A stretch of 64,000 nucleotides of DNA, from NCBI RefSeq assembly GCF_007859945.1, contig NZ_SJPQ01000001.1, forward strand, positions 1,240,001 to 1,304,000. Reading direction: 5' to 3'. Positions within the stretch are counted from its first letter, which is position 1. Each line of letters starts with the position of its first letter. Made by a program: the position numbers and the translations under genes. The notes beneath the pieces are model-generated. The model worked only from the letters and a program-made list of their open reading frames with translations. It searched no databases and had not been told where the DNA came from. Shown piece by piece: positions 28,694-38,998 of the stretch. The stretch comes from Pseudobythopirellula maris. GTDB taxonomy: Bacteria; Planctomycetota; Planctomycetia; Pirellulales; Lacipirellulaceae.

Positions 28694-31600
28694 TTACCCC
28701 GCCTTCTGCGAGAGCCGCACCGGCGCCTCGGCGTCGGACGCCCCACGGTTGACGCTGTAGACCGCCGGCTCGTCGGAGCCGTCGCCGTCCCAGTCGCCGG
28801 AGATCGGCTGGTCGCCCGCCGCGCCGAGTTCGAACACCCGGTCGGTGGCGCTCAGCACGTGGTCGCCATCGGTGTCGATCGTCCAGACGCCCGCACTGAA
28901 CACGCCGACCTCGTCGACGCCGTCGCCGTTCCAGTCGCCCACCACCGGCGTGTCGCCCGCCGCGCCGAACACGAAGTCGGCGTCCTCGGCCGTGAGGCGG
29001 CCGTCGCCGTTCGTGTCGATCGTCCACTGCCCCGCACGGAAGACGCCGATCGTGCGGACGCCGTCGCCGTTCCAATCGCCCGCGATCGGGGCGTCGCCCG
29101 GCGTGCCGTAGTGGAACACGTGGTCGATCAAGTCGGCCCGTGAGCTGCCCTGCTGGGTCCGCTTGAGCACGCGGGCGCCGCTTGTGGCGTCCTCCTCGGT
29201 GGGAGGCACGTTCTTCGGCTTGCCGGCCAGCGGGCCGGGGTGATTCGCCGCGTCGGGCAGGCCCGGCTCACGCTCCACGGCGCGTGGGTCACGGGGCCAC
29301 GCCGGGCCGAAGATGCCGATGTCGGTCTTGCCGTCGCCGTCCCAGTCGCCCGTGACGGGCAGGTCGTCCTGCGAACCGAGCTGGGCCCACAGGTCGCCGT
29401 GGTCCCACTCGCCGTTGCCGTTCAGGTCGAGGTACCAGACGCCATCGACGAACACGCCGAGGTCGGTCACCCCGTCGCCGTCCCAGTCGCCGCTGACCGC
29501 GATGCCGTTCTTGGCGCCGAAGAGGAACGAGCTGGGCGCCGCGTCGTCTTCGGCCAGCAGCAGCCACTCGGCCCGGTCGAGCTCGGCGGTCCGCCAGCTA
29601 TTCGCGTCGATCGCCGTGGAGATCATCGCGACGCTCACCGCCTCGGCGGCGGGTGTGGAACGCGGCGAGCCGGCGTTCACCACGCTCAGGTGCCAGGTCC
29701 AGCCGACCGCGCCCGAGCCGCCGAAGCCCGCCGGCGCCTCCGGCGGCATCACCATCAGCGGCGGCAATTGCGGCCGCGGCGAAGTGACCAGCGGCTGGTC
29801 GACCACCACCACCGGCGGCGTTTCGGGCGTTTCGGGCGGCAGCCAGAACGTGCTGGTCTGCACCTCGCTGAAGTTGTTCTCGACCGACTGCTGCCCCGCG
29901 GTCAGGTTGATCCACAACAGCGCGTCTTCGCCGAACAGCTGGCGGAACTCCTCGATCGCGAACTGCTGATTGAGGTCGGGCGTGTCGGTCTGATACGCCT
30001 TCTCTTCGATCGACGAGCCGACCGGGTGGACAGCGAACCCGAGCAACTGGCCCCCGAGCCCCATGAGCGAGCCGGGCGTGTCGACGCCGTCGATCAGGCC
30101 CTCGGGCTGGAACTCGACCACGCCGTAACGACCGGCGGGCAGGCCATCGAATAAGTAGTAGCCATCGGCGTCGGTCACGGTGGTGACCGGTCCGTCAGGG
30201 TAGGCGCCCGGCAGCAGGTCTTGCCCCATCACCGGATCGCCCGACGTGCCGTTCACCAGCTGCAGCGTGACCCCGGCGAGCGGCGTGTCGTCGCTCGTGC
30301 GAAGGCCTTCGCGCAGCGAGGTGATGTCGCCCAGCGTAGAGCCCGGCTGCAGTTGAATCGGGGCGCCATCGATGAACACGAAGCCGCTGAGCGACGCGGG
30401 CGGCAGCTCGCAGAAGTCGTAGTGGACGAAGTGCTGGTCGGAGCCGACGTGGATGCCCCCCAAGGCGTCGAGCCCAAAGTGGGTGCCGCCCCCCGAGCCC
30501 ACCGACGACTCGCCGTTGAAGTAGCCCGCGGGTTGCAGCTCGTGCACACTGTACTCGCCCGGCGCCAGGCCCTCGAAGCGGTACTCGCCGTTCTCGTCGG
30601 TTGTGGTCGTGGCGATCACGTCGCCGTTCTCGTCGCGCAGCTCGATCGTCACGCCGGCGAGCGGCGGATTCGCTTCATCGTCGTCGCAGTCGCAAGCGCA
30701 TTCGCCGTCGGTGGTGACCTTCACCTTGCCCGCGATCGATCCTGGCAGGAGCTCGCCGAAGTTGTAGTTGATGGCGTCGTCGCCGAAGTTCAGCGCGATC
30801 GAGGCGATCATGTCGTTCGTCACGCTTCCGCCCAACGAGCCGGCCGTGTCCTTGCCGTCGATCCAGTCGGTCGGGTGGACCTCCATCACGCGGTACTCGC
30901 CCGCGTCGAGGTTCGTGAACTGATACAAGCCGACCGAATTCGTCACCGCGCGTTGCCCGGTGTCCGTGCCGTCGCCCCGCAGCAGCTTGACCGTCACGCC
31001 CGCGATCGGCTCCTCGCCGGCGTCTTTGACGCCGTCGTTCGAGCGGTCGTGGTACACGTAGCCCGACAGGTTCGCGCCGACGTGCTCGCAGAAGTCGTAC
31101 CTCACGGCGTGCTCGTCCGAGCCGATGACGACGCCGCTCACCAGGTCGTCGGTCGTGGCGCCGCCGGCCGTGCCGGCGCGCTCTCCGCCGTCGTAGTAGC
31201 CCGCGGGCTGCAGCTCGCGAACGCTGTACTCGCCCGGCCTCAGGCCGGTGAATTCGTACTCGCCGTTGACGTCGGTCGTCGTTGTGGCGACCACCACGCC
31301 CGCGGCGCTCAGCAGCTCGATCGTCACGCCCTCGAGCAAGATCTCCGGGTTGTCGAAGTCGCAGTCCGGCCCGGTCGAGGCGTGCACACGCCCCGCGATC
31401 GAACCGGCCAACAGCTCGCCGAAGTCGTAGTTCACCGCGGCGGCGCCGTACGGGATCGAGACCAGCGTGATCATGTCGTCGACGACGTCGCCGCCCAACG
31501 AGCCGGCAGTGTCTTTGCCGTCGAACCAGCCGGCGGGCTGCGTCTCCATCACGCCGTAGACACCCGCCTCGAGTCCCGTGAACTCGTAGTAGCCGTTGGC

Positions 31601-33820
31601 GTCGGTCGTGGTCGTGGCGCCCGTGGCGGAGCCATCGGCGCCGAGCAGCTTGACCGTGGCGCCGGCGATCGGGTCCTCGCCCGGGTCGCGCACGCCGTCG
31701 TCGTTGGCGTCGTGGTAAACATGGCCCGAGATCGCCACGCCTACGTGCTCACAGAAGTTGTAGCTGACGGCGTCTTGATCGGAACCGAGTTGGATGCCCG
31801 CGATTAGGTCATCGGAGAGTACACCGCCCGCCGTGCCGACTTGCTCGCCGCCGTCGTAGTAGTCAGCCGGCTGCAACTCGCGCACGCTGTACTCGCCCGG
31901 CGCCAAATCGCTGAACAGGTACTCACCCGCGGCGTTGGTCGTCGTGGTGGCGATCACGTCGCCGTTGGAGTCGAGCAGTTGGATTGTCACGCCCTCGAGC
32001 AAGATCTCCGGGTTGTCGAAGTCGCAATCCGGCCCGGTCGAGGCGTGGACCCGCCCCGCGATCGAACCGGGCAGGAGCTCGCCGAAGTTGTAGTTGATGG
32101 CGTCGTCGCCGAAGTTCAGCGCGATCGAGGCGATCATGTCGTTCGTCACGCTTCCGCCCAACGAGCCGGCCGTGTCCTTGCCGTCGATCCAGTCGGTCGG
32201 GTGGACCTCCATCACGCGGTACTCGCCCGCGTCGAGGTTCGTGAACTGATACAAGCCGACCGAATTCGTCACCGCGCGTTGCCCGGTGTCCGTGCCGTCG
32301 CCCCGCAGCAGCTTGACCGTCACGCCCGCGATCGGCTCCTCGCCGGCGTCTTTGACGCCGTCGTTCGAGCGGTCGTGGTACACGTAGCCCGACAGGTTCG
32401 CGCCCACGTGCTCGCAGAAGTCGTACCTCACGGCGTGCTCGTCCGAGCCGATGACGACGCCGCTCACCAGGTCGTCGGTCGTGGCGCCGCCGGCCGTGCC
32501 GGCGCGCTCGCCGCCGTCGTAGTAGCCCGCGGGCTGCAGCTCGCGAACGCTGTACTCGCCCGGCCTCAGGCCGGTGAATTCGTACTCGCCGTTGACGTCG
32601 GTCGTCGTTGTGGCGACCACCACGCCCGCGGCGCTCAGCAGCTCGATCGTCACGCCCTCGAGCAAGATCTCCGGGTTGTCGAATTCGCAGTCCGGCCCGG
32701 TCGAGGCGTGCACACGCCCGGCGATCGACCCGGCCAACAGCTCGCCGAAGTCGTAGTTCACCGCGTGGTCGCCGTAATCGAGCGAGGCGCCGGTGATGAT
32801 GTCGTTGCCGGCCGTTACGCCGTGCGAGCCGGCCGTGTCCTTGCCGTCGAACCAGCCGTCGGGCTGTGTCTCGCGCACGCCCCACACGCCGGCGTCGAGG
32901 TGGATGAACTCGTAGTAGCCGGCCGAATCGGTCGTGGTGTAGACGCCGGTCCCCAGGCCGTTGGAGTCCAAAAGCTCGAGCGTGACGCCGGCGATCGGCT
33001 CCTCGCCCGCGTCGCGCACGCCGTCGTCGTCGCGGTCGTGGTAGACGTGGCCCGAGAGGCTCGGCAACTCGAGCTGCGGGGCGTGGCCGACGGCGCCGGC
33101 CGAGCGGTCGATCTTGTTCTCGACCAGCTCGTAGCGGTCGTCGGGCAGCGTGGAGAGCGACAGCGTGGTCGCCGCCTCGGCGGTGTCGCGGCGGCCGTCG
33201 AAGTCGTCCCAGTACGTGGCGCCGATCTGCAGGTCGACGTAGCCGGCCGACGAGAAATCGCCGACCATGGTGCTCCGCTGGAACTCCGCTCCCTCGGCGA
33301 TCGGGTTGGTGTCGATGTCCGCTCCGTCGACGTAGGAGACCTCGTCCACGTCGATCGAGAAGACGAGTTTCTCGCCGGCTTCGAACCCGCTGAACGTGAA
33401 CACGATGTCCGTGCCGCCGTCGGCCACACCCACCGAGTCGATGGTGAACCCGTCGCTCTCCAAGATGGACAAGCCGACCGCCTCGAACGAGCCGAGGCCG
33501 CCCGGTTCGGTGTCGAAGAAGACGTCGGCCACCGAGAGGCCGTCGCCCGCTTTGTCGCCGCTGATCACCAGCCGGTCGAGCGTGGTCCCGTCGGCGCCGC
33601 CGACGAACGACACCTGCAGGATGTCGCCCTCGCTGTCGTCGCCGGTGGCCTCCTCGAAGTACACGCCCCCGAGCAGCACGTCGGCCGCCATCATGCGGCG
33701 GCTCTCGAGCGGCTCGACGCCGTCGAGCCTCGTGTGGCGCCGCTTCTGGGCGGAGGATTGCGATTGCTGACGCGCGGATTGCGAGCGTTGGCGGCGGACG
33801 ATGCGATTGAAGAGTCCCAC
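28694..33820 (-). CDS. Giant SdrD-B-like repeat surface protein with FG-GAP tail
   Basis: A 1708-residue extracellular protein. Residues 34-50 (GVEPLESRRMMAADVL) are the planctomycete-type N-terminal targeting motif with no ordinary signal peptide. After a domain with no named family come about nine SdrD-B/CnaB-like beta domains; alternating units start SGHVYHDRDDDGVRDAGEEP and GSIAGRVHASTGPDCEFDNP. Two blocks of about 700 bp (30729-31437 and 32055-32763) are nearly identical. The C-terminus has four or five FG-GAP/VCBS-like loops (for example SGDWDGDGVTDLGVF, GDWNGDGVDEVGVF) that can bind Ca. It is probably an adhesin or matrix protein. It lies 118 bases beyond the WD40 gene. Confidence 0.88.
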   Translation of the reverse strand: MGLFNRIVRRQRSQSARQQSQSSAQKRRHTRLDGVEPLESRRMMAADVLLGGVYFEEATGDDSEGDILQVSFVGGADGTTLDRLVISGDKAGDGLSVADVFFDTEPGGLGSFEAVGLSILESDGFTIDSVGVADGGTDIVFTFSGFEAGEKLVFSIDVDEVSYVDGADIDTNPIAEGAEFQRSTMVGDFSSAGYVDLQIGATYWDDFDGRRDTAEAATTLSLSTLPDDRYELVENKIDRSAGAVGHAPQLELPSLSGHVYHDRDDDGVRDAGEEPIAGVTLELLDSNGLGTGVYTTTDSAGYYEFIHLDAGVWGVRETQPDGWFDGKDTAGSHGVTAGNDIITGASLDYGDHAVNYDFGELLAGSIAGRVHASTGPDCEFDNPEILLEGVTIELLSAAGVVVATTTTDVNGEYEFTGLRPGEYSVRELQPAGYYDGGERAGTAGGATTDDLVSGVVIGSDEHAVRYDFCEHVGANLSGYVYHDRSNDGVKDAGEEPIAGVTVKLLRGDGTDTGQRAVTNSVGLYQFTNLDAGEYRVMEVHPTDWIDGKDTAGSLGGSVTNDMIASIALNFGDDAINYNFGELLPGSIAGRVHASTGPDCDFDNPEILLEGVTIQLLDSNGDVIATTTTNAAGEYLFSDLAPGEYSVRELQPADYYDGGEQVGTAGGVLSDDLIAGIQLGSDQDAVSYNFCEHVGVAISGHVYHDANDDGVRDPGEDPIAGATVKLLGADGSATGATTTTDANGYYEFTGLEAGVYGVMETQPAGWFDGKDTAGSLGGDVVDDMITLVSIPYGAAAVNYDFGELLAGSIAGRVHASTGPDCDFDNPEILLEGVTIELLSAAGVVVATTTTDVNGEYEFTGLRPGEYSVRELQPAGYYDGGERAGTAGGATTDDLVSGVVIGSDEHAVRYDFCEHVGANLSGYVYHDRSNDGVKDAGEEPIAGVTVKLLRGDGTDTGQRAVTNSVGLYQFTNLDAGEYRVMEVHPTDWIDGKDTAGSLGGSVTNDMIASIALNFGDDAINYNFGELLPGSIAGKVKVTTDGECACDCDDDEANPPLAGVTIELRDENGDVIATTTTDENGEYRFEGLAPGEYSVHELQPAGYFNGESSVGSGGGTHFGLDALGGIHVGSDQHFVHYDFCELPPASLSGFVFIDGAPIQLQPGSTLGDITSLREGLRTSDDTPLAGVTLQLVNGTSGDPVMGQDLLPGAYPDGPVTTVTDADGYYLFDGLPAGRYGVVEFQPEGLIDGVDTPGSLMGLGGQLLGFAVHPVGSSIEEKAYQTDTPDLNQQFAIEEFRQLFGEDALLWINLTAGQQSVENNFSEVQTSTFWLPPETPETPPVVVVDQPLVTSPRPQLPPLMVMPPEAPAGFGGSGAVGWTWHLSVVNAGSPRSTPAAEAVSVAMISTAIDANSWRTAELDRAEWLLLAEDDAAPSSFLFGAKNGIAVSGDWDGDGVTDLGVFVDGVWYLDLNGNGEWDHGDLWAQLGSQDDLPVTGDWDGDGKTDIGIFGPAWPRDPRAVEREPGLPDAANHPGPLAGKPKNVPPTEEDATSGARVLKRTQQGSSRADLIDHVFHYGTPGDAPIAGDWNGDGVRTIGVFRAGQWTIDTNGDGRLTAEDADFVFGAAGDTPVVGDWNGDGVDEVGVFSAGVWTIDTDGDHVLSATDRVFELGAAGDQPISGDWDGDGSDEPAVYSVNRGASDAEAPVRLSQKAG

Positions 33821-33938
33821 TGGTTTCCTCCCTGAAACCGGGTGCTTGCGAACTTGTCTCGATGTGCTGCTGGGTCGCGTGGGGCGGCTGGCTGGGCCGG
33901 CGCATCACGCGGGGTGTCGCCCTCACGGGCGACGGGCG

Positions 33939-34979
33939 TCAGCGGCCGACGCCCGCGGCGGTCGGGGCCAGCGCCACGTCGTCGCGCTTGAGCGGCCAAA
34001 CGCGCACCGTGGCGTCGAATCCGGCCGTGACCATCTTGGTCCGGTCGGCGTTGATCGTCATGGCGGCCACGGTGCCGGTGTGCCCCTCGAAGCGACGCAT
34101 CGGCGAGCCGGAGTAAACGTCGTATGAGCGGATGGCGTTGTCGCTGCCGCCGATGGCGACCTCTCGGTCGGCCAAGAACGCCACGGCGAAGGCCTTGGCC
34201 GGACGGATGGCGATCTCGCCCGCCGACTCGCCGGAGATCACGTCCCAGAGCCGGCAGAGCGGCCCGTCGCCCGCCGCGGCCACCAGGCGGCCGTCGGGCG
34301 AGAACGCCACGGCCCGCACGCGGCGTCCGCCCGTGTCGAAATCGTGCACCGCCTCACCGCTCGCCAGGTCCCACACACGCAACACCCCCGAGCCGCCGGC
34401 CGCCGCCATGCGGGAGCCGTCTGGCGAGAAGGCGACGCTCCGCGTGTCGCCGCAGGGGCAACCGAAGGTTTCGACCAGTTCCCCCTCGGGTAACCGATAG
34501 AGACGCGCAGCCTGCGTGCGGCCGGCGACGATCAATCGCTGGCCGTCGGGATGAAACGCCGAGCAGGCGAGGCCGCCCGGCGCCAGGTCGGTGGTCGAGA
34601 GCGTGTCGCCCTTGTAGACGCGCAGCCGACGGTCGTCGCTCACCGTGGCGACCCACTCGCCATCGGTCGAGAAACGGACGCCGCGGACCCAGTCGGTGTG
34701 TCCCTCACGCCGGCCGAGAAGCTCGCCCGTCTCGGTGCGCCACTCCCACAGCCGGTGGTCGTCGGCGCCGGCCAAGATCCGGTCGCCATTGGGCGACAAG
34801 GCGACGGCCGTCGCCACGGCCGAGCGCGGCGCCTCCGCGGTGCTGTCCTCCAACTCGAGCCGCAAGGTGCGCTCGGGCCTGAGGGTCTGGACGGCGGACG
34901 CCTGAGCGGCGACGAGTGCTAGCGTGAGGGCCAGCAGCGTGCGGGCCCCTCGCGGGGCGGACGTTTCGATGCGCGGCAT
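33939..34979 (-). CDS. Secreted WD40-repeat protein
   Basis: A 346-residue protein from the ATG at 34979 (an upstream extension to 35051 has no family similarity). The signal peptide is TLLALTLALVAAQASA. The body is a beta-propeller with repeats such as VAFSPDGSRMAAAGGSGVLR followed by VWDL, VAFSPDGRLVAAAGDGPLCR followed by LWDV, and a closing INADRTKMVTAGFDATVRVW. WD40 propellers are protein-interaction platforms. It lies between the giant surface protein and the ABC genes, all on the minus strand, but gaps of 118-156 bases leave the transcript structure open. Confidence 0.88.
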   Translation of the reverse strand: MPRIETSAPRGARTLLALTLALVAAQASAVQTLRPERTLRLELEDSTAEAPRSAVATAVALSPNGDRILAGADDHRLWEWRTETGELLGRREGHTDWVRGVRFSTDGEWVATVSDDRRLRVYKGDTLSTTDLAPGGLACSAFHPDGQRLIVAGRTQAARLYRLPEGELVETFGCPCGDTRSVAFSPDGSRMAAAGGSGVLRVWDLASGEAVHDFDTGGRRVRAVAFSPDGRLVAAAGDGPLCRLWDVISGESAGEIAIRPAKAFAVAFLADREVAIGGSDNAIRSYDVYSGSPMRRFEGHTGTVAAMTINADRTKMVTAGFDATVRVWPLKRDDVALAPTAAGVGR

Positions 34980-35135
34980 GGGACAGTGGCTCGGTCGAGG
35001 TCGACGGAATCGTTCAGATCCCCTATCGACCCGCGCGGAGCGATGACCCAAGAGAAAGGTTGAGGGAGGGTTAACCCCGGCGCCCTGGGCAAGCGGCGTC
35101 GCCGCTGGAGTGAGGCAACCCGCAGAAGAGGCGGC

Positions 35136-37076
35136 TCATTCGGCGTCGCTAGCTGCGTTGACGGCTTCTTCGACGGCGTCGTCAGTCGCGGTCTCCGTGA
35201 CGGCGTCGCTGTCGGCGTTGGCGTTGGCGTTGGCGTCGTCGGCTTGTTCGCTAGCCTCGGTTCCGTTCTGGTCAGAGACGCCGCCCTCGGCGCCGCCGTC
35301 CTGCGAGTCGTAGCTCGCATCGGTCGGAGCGGGCTCGTCGGCGGCGTCGGCGTCGGCTTCGATTTCGCCTTCGGGCTGCTCGTCTACGGCGTCTTGCGTC
35401 TCGGAAGCGTCGTCGCTTGACGCCTCGTCGGTCGATGGCTCGCTCGATCGCACGGGCCCGGCGAACGGGAGGCTGCCGATCTCTGGGTCGAGCGGGGCGC
35501 CGAAGGCGTTCTGGTCGTCTCGCAACCCGAGCCGCTCGCGGCGTTCGACGACCTGCTGGGTGAACTCGCGTTCGTCGTCGTAGTACTCGATCACGTCCCA
35601 GAGCGGGAAGTCTTCGGGGATCCGCTCGTCGAGCTGATCGAGGATCTTTCCGTACTGGTAGATCAAGTCCATGACGTCGTCGCCGGTCGTGTCCATCCCG
35701 TCGTTGAGCTGCGGGTACTCGTCGAACACAGCGCGCCAGCCTTCGAAGGCTTCTTCGTAGAGCTTGCGTGCGGTGATCGGGTCGCCGTTCTCGCGGAACT
35801 CACGCTGGCCCCGGTAGATCTTCTCACGCGCCTGCACGGCGTCGACGGTCTGTTCGAACTCGCAGCGGACCGCCCAATAGTCGAAGTTGCAGGTGTCGTT
35901 GTAGAGCCGTGTGAAAGTGAGCAACTCTTTCGTGTCGACCAGCTCAGCGGCCACGGCGGCCGCCTCGCGGGCCATCTCGGGCCGCTCCTCGCCGATCCGT
36001 GCGGCGATGTCCAAGGGGCTCACACGCAACCGGCGTAGCACGCCGTGGACGAGTGCGTCCTGCGCGGGGCCGCGTTGCCTTCGCGGCGTCTCGACCGCGC
36101 TGCGTTCCTCATCGGTGAGCGACGCCATCAGGTCTTCGGCCAGCAGCTGCTTTATGCCTTCGTGCATGCCGTCGAGTTCGTCTTCCAGCTCCTCGACACG
36201 CTCGGCCAGGTCGTCCTCTTCGTTGAAGTAGAGGATGCGGCCGGTGGAGTGCTCGATCGGCATGTTGCCGAAATCGGTCCACTCTTTGCCCGCCAGCCGC
36301 CAGGCGGCCACGCCGCGCTCGAACAGGCCCTCGGTTTCGATCGCCTCGGCGTAGTTCATCTGCGACTTGGCCGGGCTCGAATAGAAGATCGCCGGGCTCT
36401 TGCGGCCGAGGCTTTGGCCCTTCTCGTCGACCGCCGCGATGGAGTCTTCGTAGTACCCTTTGCCCACGAGCCAGTTGTCACGACGATCGGGCGGACGGTC
36501 GGCGGGGTGGAACTCGTCGTCCGCCTTGTAAAGGCGGCGGTACTGCTCGCGCTCGTCCGAGCGACCGACCTTCTGGCCGTTGACCCAGCCGAGCTCCCAC
36601 AGCAGCTCGGGGTTGTCGCGGTTGTAGCGCGCCCCCTGCTGCAGGAACTGGATGCCGCGACGCACGTAGTAGTAGCGGTCGTGGTAGTCGTCGAACTCGA
36701 CCGACACGTTGTAGCTGAGGTTCCACGACTGGAACTTCCAGAACGTGATGAAGTTCGGCTGCAGCTTGGCCAGCTGCTCGAGCGTGGCGGTGAGGTTGGT
36801 CCAGTCTTCCTTCTTCTTGTACTCGTTGGCCATCTCCCACAGCAGGTTCACCGCGACGCCCCGCAGGCCGAGCGTGGCGAGCTTCATGGTCTCGCTCGCC
36901 GGGTCGATCTCGCCCAGGTTGGACTGCGATAGTTGGTTCTGCGTGCGCAGCTTGGCCAGCACGCCCCCCTCAGAAACCACCGTGGTCGGCGCGCTGAGCA
37001 GCGAGAGCGGGAACAGCAGCACGGCGATCACGACGCCGTACACCAGCTTGCGATAAAAGCTCCCACGTTCGTTCAT
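35136..37076 (-). CDS. Membrane-anchored TPR-like protein of an ABC-2 operon
   Basis: A 646-residue protein. It has one N-terminal membrane helix (LVYGVVIAVLLFPLSLLSAP), then a long helical region (LRGVAVNLLWEMANEYKKKE, YYVRRGIQFLQQGARYNRDN) that looks like TPR repeats. From about residue 540 the tail is strongly acidic and Ala-rich (DASETQDAVDEQPEGEIEAD onward) and probably disordered. I recognise no named family. Its start overlaps the permease stop by four bases (ATGA), so it belongs to the transporter operon, perhaps as a periplasmic accessory. Confidence 0.7.
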   Translation of the reverse strand: MNERGSFYRKLVYGVVIAVLLFPLSLLSAPTTVVSEGGVLAKLRTQNQLSQSNLGEIDPASETMKLATLGLRGVAVNLLWEMANEYKKKEDWTNLTATLEQLAKLQPNFITFWKFQSWNLSYNVSVEFDDYHDRYYYVRRGIQFLQQGARYNRDNPELLWELGWVNGQKVGRSDEREQYRRLYKADDEFHPADRPPDRRDNWLVGKGYYEDSIAAVDEKGQSLGRKSPAIFYSSPAKSQMNYAEAIETEGLFERGVAAWRLAGKEWTDFGNMPIEHSTGRILYFNEEDDLAERVEELEDELDGMHEGIKQLLAEDLMASLTDEERSAVETPRRQRGPAQDALVHGVLRRLRVSPLDIAARIGEERPEMAREAAAVAAELVDTKELLTFTRLYNDTCNFDYWAVRCEFEQTVDAVQAREKIYRGQREFRENGDPITARKLYEEAFEGWRAVFDEYPQLNDGMDTTGDDVMDLIYQYGKILDQLDERIPEDFPLWDVIEYYDDEREFTQQVVERRERLGLRDDQNAFGAPLDPEIGSLPFAGPVRSSEPSTDEASSDDASETQDAVDEQPEGEIEADADAADEPAPTDASYDSQDGGAEGGVSDQNGTEASEQADDANANANADSDAVTETATDDAVEEAVNAASDAE

Positions 37077-38914
37077 TTGGCCACCTCACGGGTGCGGAAG
37101 CAGAAGAGGCCGACGACCGTCGCCCCCGCCAAGTAGGCGAGACAGATCGTCAAGTCACGGAAGAAAAGGTCGGAGGGGATCGAGTACCCGTCGGCGACGT
37201 AATTGATGCGATTCAGGTAGCTGCTGAAATCGGGCAGCACGCTCGAAACGGCGAGCATGAACGTCTGCAGCACGGTGTCGACGCCCTTCATCAGGCTCAC
37301 CGCAAACGATGGGTCGAACGGGATCATCAGGTTCATGTGTGTCACGAGCCGCACGAGCGCCTCGACCGGTCCGCCGCCGTAAGCCGAGCCGCGGGCCACC
37401 TCGAGGAAGAACTCGCGTTGGAAACCGATCAGGATGAACGACACGGTGAAGATCATGGCAATCGGGCCGTTGAGGAACGTGCTGGCGGTCACGGCGATCA
37501 CGATCACCAGCACCATCTGCATCCAGATCGTCAGGAAGCCCTTGACGAAGTTCCAGGTCGGCGAGCCCTCGGGCAGGCGGATGTAGCAGTCGGCCTGGGC
37601 GAAGCCGAAGTATTGGCTGCGGTCGAGGCACTGGACGATCACCTCGATCTCGCCCGATTCTGAGACCAGGTCGTCGATCAAGTCGATCGGGTTCTGCTCG
37701 GTGTCGAACTGGGCGCGAGAGAAGTCGAACCGGTCGAACTGGTCGTCTTTGGACGGGAAGATGCGGATCGAGGTTTTCAGCCCGGTGTCCGGGTTGCGGA
37801 GCTGGATGCTCCCTTGGATGGCGCGCTCGATGTCGCCCTTGTAGGAGCGGTAGACGCGCACCAGCAGTTCGACGGGGAGGTACTGCCCGCCGTCCTCGTA
37901 CTCCACCAGAGTGGAGTCGTCGACGCCCGAGAAGGTCCAGATCGCGGCGGCCGCCGAGGCGCCTTGGATGAAGCTGCGGTAGCCCCACTCGTTGCCGACG
38001 TTGATGCCCTTGTCCTCACGCACGCCGCTGCGGCTGAGGAAGTGGATCTTGCCGCGTAGCGGCACGCGGGCTCGGAGGTATCCCTCGGCGGGCCCGACCT
38101 TCAGCTGGTCGCCGTCGGCCTCGATGAGGTGGGTGTGGTCGTGGGTCGCCTCGGCGTAGCCCTCCCCCTCGGCCGAGAGGCTCGGCAGGGTGTGGCGGTG
38201 ATCGGCGTCGTACGACGTTTCGCCCGACTTGCCAACCGTATTGCCCTGAGCGTCGTACAGGTTCTCGAGGCTCTGCAGGTCGACGTTGTGCGTGTGCGAG
38301 AGCGATCCGAGCACGAACACGTAGCTCGCGGCGCCCATCACGGCGAGCAGCAGCGTGCCGACGCCGATGTAACCCAAGATGCGGCCGAGCACGATGTCGA
38401 TCGAGCGGACCGGCTTGGTCACGACCGTGTAGATGGTTTTTGATTTGAAGTCGGTCGGCAGGCTGAATGCAGCGAGCAGGAGCGAGAGCAGCAGCACCAG
38501 GTAGTTGGTCGCCGTCAGCACGAAGCTGAGGTAAAGCTTGGCCGGCTCCGGCTTGTCGGTCTTCAGGTACCAGCTGGCGAACAGCAGGATCAACGCGAAC
38601 ACCACGAGCGAAACCAGCACGCGGCGGCGGAAGGCCTCCTTCATCGCAAGCGCGGCGAGCGCCGTAACGCGGCGCCACGACAATCGCAGCAAGTCCGACA
38701 CCCCGCCCACCAGGGTTCGGTAGGTCAGTTCGCCCGCTTTCACGGGTCCGTGACGCACGAGCGACACGAGGAACCCGAGAACCAAGGCCAAGACCGCCAG
38801 CACCACGACGATGATGGCGTAGCCCACCAACGCGCCTTGTCCTTCGGCCAGCGACGCGCCGTCGCCCCGCAAGAGCCAGGTCAGGTAAGGCAGGATATCC
38901 TCTTCGACAACCAT
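37073..38914 (-). CDS. ABC-2 type transporter permease
   Basis: A 613-residue membrane protein. Hydrophobic helices cluster at the N-terminus (YAIIVVVLAVLALVLGFLVS; VLVSLVVFALILLFASWYL; YLVLLLSLLLAAFSLPTDFK; YIGVGTLLLAVMGAASYVFV) and near the C-terminus (MVLVIVIAVTASTFLNGPIA; MIFTVSFILIG). A large soluble region (about 215-460) lies between. LPTDFKSKTIYTVVTKPVRS is the ABC-2 coupling region. It pairs with the ATPase upstream and overlaps the next gene. The substrate is unknown; ABC-2 systems mainly export lipids, polysaccharides or proteins. Confidence 0.85.
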   Translation of the reverse strand: MVVEEDILPYLTWLLRGDGASLAEGQGALVGYAIIVVVLAVLALVLGFLVSLVRHGPVKAGELTYRTLVGGVSDLLRLSWRRVTALAALAMKEAFRRRVLVSLVVFALILLFASWYLKTDKPEPAKLYLSFVLTATNYLVLLLSLLLAAFSLPTDFKSKTIYTVVTKPVRSIDIVLGRILGYIGVGTLLLAVMGAASYVFVLGSLSHTHNVDLQSLENLYDAQGNTVGKSGETSYDADHRHTLPSLSAEGEGYAEATHDHTHLIEADGDQLKVGPAEGYLRARVPLRGKIHFLSRSGVREDKGINVGNEWGYRSFIQGASAAAAIWTFSGVDDSTLVEYEDGGQYLPVELLVRVYRSYKGDIERAIQGSIQLRNPDTGLKTSIRIFPSKDDQFDRFDFSRAQFDTEQNPIDLIDDLVSESGEIEVIVQCLDRSQYFGFAQADCYIRLPEGSPTWNFVKGFLTIWMQMVLVIVIAVTASTFLNGPIAMIFTVSFILIGFQREFFLEVARGSAYGGGPVEALVRLVTHMNLMIPFDPSFAVSLMKGVDTVLQTFMLAVSSVLPDFSSYLNRINYVADGYSIPSDLFFRDLTICLAYLAGATVVGLFCFRTREVAK

Positions 38915-38998
38915 CTTGGTTGCGGTCTCCGCTCACTTGAGGGGGGCGCCCCGAGAACACGGGGCGGTCGATCGCTGGGGGACGAAAAATTCGGTGGG

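Noticed and set aside
30729-32763. Possible CRISPR array or tandem repeat locus
   Set aside because: The repeats are long, in frame and encode protein domains; no short direct repeats with unique spacers.
30221-33835. Two long plus-strand frames with repeats inside the giant minus-strand gene
   Set aside because: They mirror the SdrD-B repeat structure of the real minus-strand gene; the VGRG-like repeats are artefacts.
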